64,000 nucleotides of DNA from Crambe crambe (taxonomy: Eukaryota > Porifera > Demospongiae > Poecilosclerida > Crambeidae). Each line of letters opens with the position of its first letter. Position 1 is the stretch's first letter. This document shows positions 54,660 to 64,000 of this stretch, in pieces. A model generated the notes under the pieces. The model was not told the DNA's origin. It ran no database searches and saw only the letters and a list, made by a program, of their open reading frames with translations. The stretch covers positions 8,121,001 through 8,185,000 of the forward strand of contig OZ004584.1 in the NCBI GenBank assembly GCA_963924555.1. Direction: 5' to 3'. A program made the position numbers and the translations under genes.

Positions 54660-57600
54660 ATGGCTAAACCAACCCATGAGGGTAAGCTAGGGAATTAGCT
54701 AGTAGTCTCGCGAGCCAGACATGGGAGGTGGGAGGTATCTAACTAGGCTATCTAGCCAACCTATTACATGATGTATTTATGCTGCTATTAGATATTGAAA
54801 GGCAAATGAAGGAGATACAAGCTAAAAGGAGGAAGCTTGAGATAACGGAGAGTGCTGAGAAGGTGTGAGAGTTGGAATAGGCATGTAAAATGGTAGTCAT
54901 GACATTACTTGTATTTTCAGGTTGGTATGTTTTCCACTGGTCATTATGACAGCATGATATATTCTTCTGGTGACAAGTCTGGCTATCACACTACAATAGC
55001 AATGGCTGAAGATGATGAGGTGGGCTTTAATTAGAAAGTACACATCGTGCCTGTGTAATTACAGTTTTCTCATGCAGGATGAAGATGAGGGTGTGGGACC
55101 TCCCCCAAGTAGAGCTTCTTACACAGCTACTCAAGATTTGCTGGATAATATACCAAGAAATGAGCAGGTTAGACTTCTCGATCACTTCTTAGAGAGAGAC
55201 TAGCAATGGTTTAGCAAAATTAGAAATGAAGTGATGGAGTTATAAAGGTGTAGTGATGCACATTCAAATGATACCTTTTTATGTTTCAGGAAACAGATGA
55301 CTTGCTGGCGGCAACCAAGCGGCGACGCATTGTCGAGAAACAAGACGAATATCATAAGAGGATGTATAATAACATGACAATCTCTCCTCGAAGAACTGAC
55401 CCTTTTGCTGATGGTAAGTATGTGACTTCAAGGGTTGTAATATACATCGTTATTATTACATTTGAAGTCCAAATTAGGGATCAGGTGATGCTTAAGTTTA
55501 TTGCACCTTGGCCTTGTAAATATGTCCCATATAAATGTTATAGGGATGATTGGGGTGCTTTATCAAGTAGGGCTAGGATATGTAAAGTTTGTAAAGAATC
55601 TATATAATATTATGCAGTTGGGGTACATCATTAAACTGTTAGGCCAAGCTCCCTAATCATCCATATAATTATTACTTTTCTCCTTATATGGGCTTACACA
55701 AGGGACTTGGCAATTAGAAACCTTAGAATCACAAATAAGTGAAATTTGATAAGTTACCTCCTATGATAATTAGGTAATAATTTGTTCTTTTGATGACCCT
55801 TTACCAAAGAACTCGTAATGTCTTTTTAGTTTAGCCAGTCAAAGGTAAGTATTAATTAAATACAAAACACACTACTTGACATGCTACCATCTCCATGATT
55901 TATTTACTTTAAAGCCCCCCTGTGAGTTTGGTGCGCCTCTCCCTGTAAACTGTGGAGTCGGTAAGTTTATCTTTCTGCTCAGCTGGATTATATGATCATT
56001 GGTCATCAGGGGAAAAAGTCACGCTTGGTGGTATAATGGTGTTAATGTAGTGTTGGATAGTAGTGTTTTATGGGAATGGCTTATGATAATATGAAATTAG
56101 GAGAGCAAAATTATAGAGATAGCATAATCAACTTGTTTCCTAAGGCCCCTCACAGCTTTAGTGTTTACAGAGTACTTGCGTTCAAAATGCATGAATTTGC
56201 TGATTTTTATCATAATTTGAAATTGCAAGTTCTCTGCAAATGAGGTGGGGTAAGCTCAGCCTTATAGCAAATATAGGGTATGTACTAATAAGCTAATTTT
56301 GTCAGTGGCTGAGGAGTGGTTACTTGCTAATGGCCTCTCGTAACTTAACTTTTACAGACCCTTTCTGAAAGCCCCTCCCTCTCTCCCTCCTCTTCCTCCT
56401 TCCTCGATCCAACCGCTCAAGGGATGGACTGCCACCTCAACACTTTTCTACCATCACGACACTTCACACACTCTAGCCACTATTTTTAATCCTGCTACTA
56501 TTTATAGTACAAGTGATGTCATCATTACATCGTGATGAACATGTACGGGGAAACCCCCTAGAAATAGTGGGACCTTATTATGAAGTGAAAAAAAAATTTT
56601 TCCCCAACCATAATAATAGTTAAAGGAGGTCCCACTAAATTTCCAATGGGTGCCCACCACATTTTTTTTAAAAAATTTTTTTAAATTTTATTTTATTTTA
56701 TTTTATTTTTTTTAATTTTTTTAGTTCACCAGCTCACTGGCACTAGGGACTGACACATTTAACTACCATATCTTTGTGCAGTCTCTTGCTGGTTTGAGCT
56801 ATGTGGCTAAATAACTTATAATACCACTTGAGATTGATTTCTCCTCTAATTTCTTTGATTGTGAAGTTGCAGCAGTTGTAGAACTGACATGATTGTGTTT
56901 GCCTTTTTCTGTTCACTTCGCAGGTGGCAAGACTCCTGATCCCAATATGAGGACCTACCAGGATGCTCTGTTGGAGACCAGGCTTCGCAATGAGGAGGTA
57001 AGGAGATAGATGTAAGAAGGTGTGGGTTTGTGTTCGGGAATTGGGTTAGTTGTTTTTATTTTGTTTGTTTATTTTTGTTTGTTTATTTTTGTTTGTTTTT
57101 GTTTTGTTATGTTTTTGTTTTGCCTTTTATTAACCCATTGCATTATTTGCAGATGAAAGTCCGACAGGCCATTGGTGAAAAGCTCTCTGAGAATGGAGTG
57201 GGAGGAGCAGCTGAAGCTCCTTCCAAGCCACGTAAGCGAGGGAGATGGGACTTGCAACAAACACCAGATGAGTCTTCCAAGAAGAGGTCGGCGTGGGATG
57301 ATGCAGCTGGCACCACTCCTGGCAAGAGCAGTTGGGACGAGACCCCTGGGAGGAAGGAAGGGGAAACCCCAGGGGGCGGGATCACTCCATCCACACGTAT
57401 GTGGGATGCAACCCCAGGTGCTACTACCCCCGGACATGCGACCCCTGGAGCTGCCACGCCCGGAAAGAAGAATCGTTGGGACATGACCCCGAAATGGGGA
57501 GACACTCCAAAGGCCGACGGACTTGGAGGGGAAACCCCAGGCCATGTAGGATGGGCGGAGACTCCAAGAGGTGATCGTGCTGAAGCTATTTCTGATACTC

Positions 57601-58780
57601 CTGGAACTGTGGGGAAACGGCGATCTCGTTGGGACGAGACACCACAGTCACAGCGTGTTGGAGGGGGTACTCCCAGTGTGATTAGTGGTACACCTTCTCT
57701 ACTGGGAGCAACACCTTCTTTTGGTGCTGCAACACCGAATTTTTCTAAGCAAACTCCAGCTGGAGCCATGGCAATGGGGATGATGACCCCTTCGACTGGT
57801 TTGGCGGGATCCATGACCCCTGAACAGATGCAGGCGTGGCGATTGACCAAAGAGATGGACGAGAGGAACAGACCCTTGTCTGATGATGAACTGGATGCCA
57901 TTTTCCCCCAAGAAGGCTATAAGGTTGGTGGGCATTAATTGGAAAGTAAATTGAGTTACCACGGTGAATTTTATTTTCGCAAATGTAGATTTTGAAGCCT
58001 CCTTCCAGCTATAAACCCATCCACACCCCCGCACGCAAGCTGACTGCCACACCCACTCCCATGGGGATGAGTGGGTTTCGTTTCCAGATGGAAGACGACA
58101 AAATCAAGATTGTGGACGACCTCCAGCCTGTGGGGGCAGGGAAGCAGGAACTACCTTATATGAAGATGGAGGACACACAGTATTTCGCCAAGTTGCTGGA
58201 GGACGTGGACGAAGAAACGCTACCTGCAGAGGAACAGAAAGAGCGAAAGATCATGAGGCTTCTCCTCAAAATCAAGAATGGTACTCCACCCATGAGGAAG
58301 GTTGGTTCATAAGCCCTCCTATCCCCACAAATGGATTTCCTTATAAAGAATTTCAAAGCTGAAATTTCCTTATAAGGAATTGCAAATTGAGAAGAATTAT
58401 AAAGCTGAACAATTGGGTTTCCTAGAAATTGAGAAATCAGGTTTCCTTATAAGAAATTGAGAAATCGGGTTTTTTGAACTTTGTATGTATCCTCATTTTA
58501 ATATCAATTTTAATATCATCTTTCTTTAGTCTGCTCTGCGTACCATTACTGACAAAGCCCGCGAGTTTGGTGCAGATGCTCTGTTCAATCAGATCCTCCC
58601 TTTGCTCATGTCACCCACCCTTGAAGACCAGGAGCGCCATTTACTGGTAAAAGTCATCGATCGAGTCCTCTACAAATTGGATGACCTCGTGCGACCTTAC
58701 GTTCACAAGGTGAGCTGATTCTTCAATAATAGTTATTTCAAATAAGCAAACAAGCAATGCACCTCTGACTTTTGTTAAGA

Positions 58781-58876
<96 letters not shown>

Positions 58877-60578
58877 ACACTCTCACACTCTCTCTTGCAG
58901 ATTCTGGTGGTGATAGAGCCCCTTTTGATTGATGAGGACTACTATGCTCGTGTGGAAGGGAGGGAGATCATCTCTAACCTTGCCAAGGCTGCTGGGCTCG
59001 CCACCATGATCTCGACCATGAGGCCGGACATTGACAACATTGATGAGTATGTCAGGAATACTACTGCCAGGTATGTGGGTGTGGTTTAACTAGTCTTCAT
59101 ATGGTACGGTGGAACCTTTGATAAAAGGACACTCTGAAAGAGGACAAACCTCTCAACAAAGGACATGCTGGGTCTCAAGTGTGTCCATTATTCGGAGGTT
59201 CCACTGTGATGAGTTCCAATATTGGATTTTTCCACAATTTTTATTTTTACTTTCTCCCTCAGGGCATTTGCTGTGGTGGCCTCAGCCCTTGGTATCCCCT
59301 CCCTCCTGCCTTTTCTCAAGGCCGTCTGTCGCTCCAAGAAGTCGTGGCAGGCTCGCCACACTGGGATCAAGATCGTGCAGCAGATAGCCATCCTGATGGG
59401 TTGTGCCGTGCTGCCTCACCTCAAGAGTTTGGTGGAGATCATTGAGAATGGGCTGGTGGATGAACAGCAGAAGGTGAGGACCATCACTGCCCTCTCTCTG
59501 GCTGCCCTTGCAGAAGCTGCTACACCGTATGGTATTGAAGCATTTGACTCTGTCCTTGTCCGACTCTGGAAGGGTATCAGGTATGTACTCCCCCTCTCCC
59601 CTCCCCCTCCTCCTCCCCTCCTCCGCCCCTCTACCCTCCTCCTCCCCTCTCCCTCCTCCTCCCCTCCTCCCCTCCTCCTCCTCCCCTCTCCCCTTCTCCT
59701 CCCTTTCTCCCTCCCTGCCTCATAATTGAACCATCTATTCCCTCCTCTGTCCTCCAGAGCTCACCGTGGTAAAGGTCTGGCTGCCTTCTTGAAGGCCATC
59801 GGGTACCTGATCCCACTCATGGACAACGAGTCTGCCAACTACTACACCAGAGAAGTCATGGTCATCCTCATTCGAGAATTCCAGAGTCCTGATGAAGAAA
59901 TGAAGAAAATTGTTCTCAAGGTAAAATCAATTGTTCTAGTGTGGGAAGGTATTGTACAAAATAATGTAACCTCTTAATAATGGGACCAAGCAATCTATTC
60001 ATTGTAGAGAAAGGTCCTTTTTATAGAGGTAGAAAATGCTCTAATGATCGGCCATTGGTCCTCAACAAATGTCCTTTATTTGGAGGTTTTGTCGTAGTAT
60101 GCTGGCAAACAAAGTCATCTCAATTTTTTTTTTCAGAGAAACTGCTTGCCATTTTCTTTACTTCCCTGCAGGTGGTGAAGCAGTGTTGTATGACTGATGG
60201 CGTAGAGCCTCATTACATCAAGGAAGAGATCCTCCCACACTTTTTCCGCCATTTCTGGAACCAGCGCATGGCTCTTGACAGGAGAAACTTCAGACAGGTA
60301 TGTCTCTCGATGATTGGTAAGGGGTCATCACCATAATATCATCTATTATTATAAACATTTGTGTTTGTTGTGGTGATGACCCTGTACCAGTCAAACTTAG
60401 TGTACATCTCAGGTAAAGGATTGATGGTTACATGTCGTACTCTTTCCTACAGCTTGTGGATACAACAGTGGAGATTGCCAATAAGGTAGGGGCGGCTGAA
60501 ATTACCTCTCGTGTGGTGGAAGACTTGAAGGATGAAAACGAGCAGTACAGGAAGATGGTCATGGACTGCATTGAGAAG
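54660..60578 (+). CDS. SF3B1: Splicing factor 3B subunit 1, N-terminal 882 codons (gene continues past the window or a long intron)
   Basis: Fourteen exons in continuous frame: 54660-54681, 54792-54862, 54921-55019, 55078-55167, 55290-55413, 56924-56997, 57153-57923, 57989-58300, 58530-58709, 58901-59070, 59263-59580, 59758-59920, 60172-60297, 60453-60578. SF3B1 is the HEAT-repeat core of U2 snRNP that grips the branch-point region. The N-terminal part has the tryptophan/Thr-Pro motifs ([36 protein letters not shown]) that bind UHM domains and are phosphorylated. HEAT repeats follow, with hotspot positions of human SF3B1 unchanged: [19 protein letters not shown] and EQQKVRTI. The last exon ends DCIEK with a donor; about 420 C-terminal residues are missing. 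Confidence 0.96.
58785..58872. repeat. TC microsatellite in an SF3B1 intron
   Basis: About 44 uninterrupted TC dinucleotides directly before a polypyrimidine tract and acceptor (exon at 58901). It probably extends the splice-site pyrimidine tract. Confidence 0.95.
59108..59209. mobile_element. Dispersed foldback MITE (GTGGAACCT...AGGTTCCAC) in an SF3B1 intron
   Basis: GGTGGAACCTTTGATAAAAG at the left end is mirrored by TTATTCGGAGGTTCCACT at the right end; inside are GGACACTCTGAAAGAGGAC and its loosely inverted partner. About 100 bases, no ORF. A related degenerate copy lies at about 59970-60105 in the same gene. Confidence 0.65.
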
Positions 60579-63500
60579 GTAAGGGGTTTGGTAATATAGT
60601 GGCAGCTCAGGTTATTATCATTAATTGCAGGCTTAGTTGGTCAATTAGTGCAAACTCAAATTAAAAGAATTGTGGTTGACTGTGGCAGCAACTTGTCAGA
60701 TCAAATTCTTCTGACCAGGTGCAGGAGAGATTTGATATTGGGCTCTTTTTCTTAATAGCTGCAATTTGGAATATGGTTTACAGGACTATTCCACTACATT
60801 GTGGTTAGTGGGTGTTGAGCTTTGATAGGTGTGGTCACTTCATTCTCATGTTTATAATCAAACCACTTGAGAGCCACTTATGGAAATACATTTTTAAAAA
60901 GTCTCAATGTGTGTGGTATATGATTTTGATAAAAAGGTGATAGATAGCAGATTTTTCTTGAGATCTCCCTAAAGTGCTGGCCAGACAGTCTATAACAATA
61001 CAAGCTTTCAATTGCTATGGATGAGAGTGGAATTTCGTCTTTTTGTTAGTCTCCCCTTGTTGCCTTCCCCTCCTCCTACTTCCTACTCGGATGCTTGCCC
61101 AGACTTCAAATTCATTTACAGCAACTTCAAAAATACACCTGCCATTATCCAGTGTCACAGCATGATTCAATTTGAGTGACTGGAATAAGCATTCTATTTG
61201 GCTTGGTTAATTTGTAGGGGATTTTTATAAAATCATTTTGTGTTGTTTACATGTAGCACTTAAAAGAGTTGTTGAATGAATTAGACAATCTTTTTATAAA
61301 CACCCTATTTAGCTTCGAAAAAGTCATGATAGTTTGAAAGGAGGATTTCCAGTCACTTACTGACCAAAAGAATTTCCAAAAGAATGTTAACTTTTTTGGC
61401 AGAAAAAGATAGCCTGTAGCTTCATGATGCAGCTTCATCTCCATGTCAGGCCAAGTCTAATCACACTTACTTAACAGGCACTAAAAATGGATAAAAATAT
61501 AAACATTACAAAATAGTCATAATGATGCAAGGTCAATAGTGAGTGATACAAGTATTTAAACTTTGGCAAAATAGAGTGATAAACCACTTGACATTGCGTG
61601 ACCTTGTGACCCTATAAGGTCTCCGTCTTTTGACTTAAAAAACACTAAGCTGTTGTCTCTTTCTTTAGCAATAAGGCCAAGCTGTCAAACATAGGTGCAG
61701 ATAATCACCTCACCAGAACCAACACTGGGAGATCGAATATCAGCCTTTAGCAATGTCAAGGAAGTCCCGGCCGAGTCAGTATTGATGTAAAAGGGTGTGA
61801 GTCAGCAGGTACAGCCACTTGACCTCTTTGAGTGCCAGCGCTTGTGGGAGTGCTTGAACTCGGAGTGTCGGAGCGTCTGTGGGAAAGCTTAGCCTCGGAG
61901 CGCTCATGGGAGTGCTCACCCTGGGAGAGTAACGGTAGGTATCCGTGGTGTTTGTGGAGTTCATCTCCTCTGCTCATCAACAGAAGCTCTCCATGCGTGC
62001 CTTCATTGTGGCTAGCAACTTCATTAGTGGAATTCTTTTTGTCTCCACCAAGAACCTCCAGGCGTCATGTTGGAATCACAGACACACCCCTTCCATCCCT
62101 CCCTGTCGAGATTGTAATTTATTTATATAATCGCTGATAATTTCGACATAACCAGCTAAAATAAACTTAAAGATCTTCTCTTCACCATACACTGCTATCC
62201 CTCCTCTTGTGGTTTCCCTATAACGAGTGTAAATTTTGATTACTAGGCCAATCAAATCGTGTGATAAATTGTGATCTTCTTTATTGCAGTAACATCTTTT
62301 TCAGCCAGTACGGACAAAGTTCATTTCCTCTTTCTGTCTTCCCACAAAATTGACAAAACAAAAACAAAATCCTAGTACTGTGCAGTGGCCAGGCTGGGCT
62401 GGCTGGGCAGGGCAGAACAAGTGGTGTCTGATTTCAGCGTGGGTGCAGTGTGGGGATGTCAGGACGCGTACTTGTAGGCATTCCCAGTCTTGATTATTGC
62501 AGGCTTATCCTTCATCTACTCTGTGGGTCCTCCCGGGAAGCAATTTTTTCCCAGAGACTTTGGCCCAGTATAGTCTCACCATGACTCTGTGGTTAGAAAG
62601 GAATGCTTTGTATGGTGGCACTTCCAGCTCCTTAAAATAAAGAAAAAAGAGATTGGGTCTAGTGATAATTTTGGGTTTTAGCGTCTGGACGATTTAGCCC
62701 ATTACAGATGGACCACCATCGGTCCCTTACATTGTCATGGTTACATCTATTATCTATGCGTGTGACCTTTTCATATGGGAGTGCCTACCCACATAATACT
62801 TCACTGCTAGATAAAGGGGCCTTTAATAGTGTCTAGTCTTGTTGATATATATACCCACAATACATGAGAAGTCTCCAATTGGATCTTAGTTATTAAAGGG
62901 GCCTATCTCAGACATGAGTAATTCTTCCCATCATAACTGAGACATAGTATACATAGTGATACCTCATTTTTAATGAAAGGGGCTCCTCTCTATATTAAGT
63001 GTAGCTATGTAAGACAGATGGTCATGTCATCCTTTCCTCATTTTTTGTGGTGGTAATCCAATGGAAGCCTCTTCCTGACTTAGTAATCTCTTGCATATTA
63101 GTTTCCTGACTTAGTAATCTCTTGCATATTAGTTTCCTGACTTAGTAATCTCTTGTATATTAGTTTCCTGACTTAGTAATCTCTTGCATATTAGTTTCCT
63201 GGCTTAGTATCCTATTATGTAATACTTCAATAAACTGCATGCCAGTCCCAATTATTTTTTCTGCCTTAGGTATGTTTAGTGGCTGCAATTGAATTACCTT
63301 AAAACAAAGCCCTTAGGGCAGGCTAAATGATATCATTTTTACCCTGATGGTAAACATTCAAATAATTATTCCTGGCCTCAATTGGTCAGACTATTGGATT
63401 AGATCAGCTGTTTAACCTACCCACCCTCTTCAAAGAGTTTTTAGAGGTTATGCTTTAATTAGATATGGAATAATTAGTGGTGTTGGTTTTGGTACATGGC

Positions 63501-64000
63501 ACAATGCTCTGGCTAGAATCTTAGTAAATAAATGATAAATGATGACATAAAATGATATCTTATTCCTAATTGGAATTTGATTGGAAATCGAGCAAGTGTC
63601 TGTGCAGTGAAAAAAATTTTATTTATTTTTGTGGCTCACAAAAGGATACTACTGAGTTTCTGGCTGACTGAAATTCTGGGAGAGTACAGTTTTCACAGGA
63701 GCAGGTTGCATGAATGGATCAAATAGTCGCTCAGCCCTCCCATGCTCCACTCAAATGTCGAAAATCAAGCATTCAAATTTGGTTGTTCAGGAGAAAAATA
63801 TCATCTGGGTCACCTAGATCATTACTTTGAAGTGGCAACTCTGCCATACCCACGCCATACCTACTGAAAGGAGCCCTCACCCCTGGCCCCATCTGATGGC
63901 GTCCCTTGTGGTGAGATGGTTTGGAATTGGTTTACACAGGACATGAGTGGGTCGTGCTAGTTGTGGTGGCCAGCCCAGACACCTGCTTACTCCAGTTTAC
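60579..64000. other. 3.4 kb with no recognised exon (SF3B1 intron or a gap in its continuation)
   Basis: The reading frame of SF3B1 stops at a donor at 60579, and I could not find the expected next exon (IMGNLGA...-like) on either strand. An open stretch at about 61945-62070 has somewhat protein-like composition (SMRAFIVASNFISGILFVST), but I cannot name it. A 31-base tandem repeat lies at 63074-63212. Otherwise AT-rich and featureless by eye. Confidence 0.5.
63074..63212. repeat. 31-base tandem repeat, about 4.5 units
   Basis: Units starting CCTGACTTAGTAATCTCTTG recur at 63074, 63105, 63136, 63167 and (diverged) 63198, nearly identical over the first four. Confidence 0.92.

Noticed and set aside
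57143-57901. 252-codon minus-strand frame over the SF3B1 Thr-Pro region
   Set aside because: Antisense of a repetitive, strongly conserved SF3B1 exon; no independent support.
58641-59089. Frames of alternating Arg-Glu or Ser-Leu
   Set aside because: Translation of the TC microsatellite in an SF3B1 intron.
61674-61750. SNIGADNHLTRTN reading, vaguely like the next SF3B1 exon (GNLGAADIDHKL)
   Set aside because: Only a few residues agree, the frame closes quickly, and SF3B1 is otherwise about 80 to 90 percent conserved by eye, so a true exon should match far better.
1-64000. CRISPR arrays, bacterial operons or prophage-like content
   Set aside because: Spliced animal genes throughout; the tandem repeats seen are coding minisatellites or simple satellites without spacer structure.
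1-64000. Integrated viral, LTR or Polinton-type elements
   Set aside because: No polymerase, integrase, capsid or long terminal repeat signature was seen; all mobile sequence here appears to be short non-coding foldback elements.

Overview
The window is nuclear DNA of an early-branching animal, most likely a demosponge. Genes are intron-rich and closely packed, with GT-AG introns often only about 60 to 300 bases long. The proteins (citrate synthase, HSP60, HSP10, ORMDL, p23, TFIIA-gamma, SF3B1) are plainly animal. The sponge assignment is inference from gene content (a lineage-specific kinase array, death-domain/Roc/Kelch fusions, Kunitz genes) and not from a marker gene.

Left half, about 1-30,400: a segmentally duplicated array. 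The repeated unit is about 5 kb: (a) a decayed 3' piece of an ACAD10/11-type acyl-CoA dehydrogenase gene, (b) a two-exon plus-strand gene encoding a CYLD-like N-terminal region with a CAP-Gly domain, a coiled coil and a TKL-type protein kinase, and (c) a minus-strand secreted multi-Kunitz inhibitor gene. Seven kinase exons occur: one cut by the left edge, one pseudogene, and five with open frames. There are six CAP-Gly first exons, one of which is an orphan and one of which has an in-frame stop. The CAP-Gly domain is split by a phase-0 intron, so neither exon alone shows it. The coiled coil carries a 63-base minisatellite of variable copy number. Of four Kunitz genes, two look intact and two degraded. 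Several palindromic MITE-like elements lie in and between the genes.

Right half, about 30,700-64,000: single-copy genes. GTF2A2 (-) and citrate synthase (+) share a 125-base promoter. HSPD1, an ORMDL gene, two divergent Ser/Thr-rich type I membrane proteins, an AQP11-like aquaporin (-) and p23/PTGES3 (+) follow. Next is a nine-exon gene joining Kelch repeats, a death-like fold, a Roc-like GTPase with a COR-like region, and two more death domains. HSPE1 and the first 882 codons of SF3B1 come last. SF3B1, HSPD1 and HSPE1 are also neighbours in vertebrates, so this looks like very old linkage. The last 3.4 kb holds no exon I recognise.

The strongest candidates for something undescribed are the CYLD-N/CAP-Gly-coiled-coil-kinase family with its expanding coiled coil, and the Kelch-death-Roc/COR-death-death protein. 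Both have the domain make-up of ubiquitin/NF-kB or death-fold signalling, but that role is inference. All domain names are from motif reading and memory; no database search was run.
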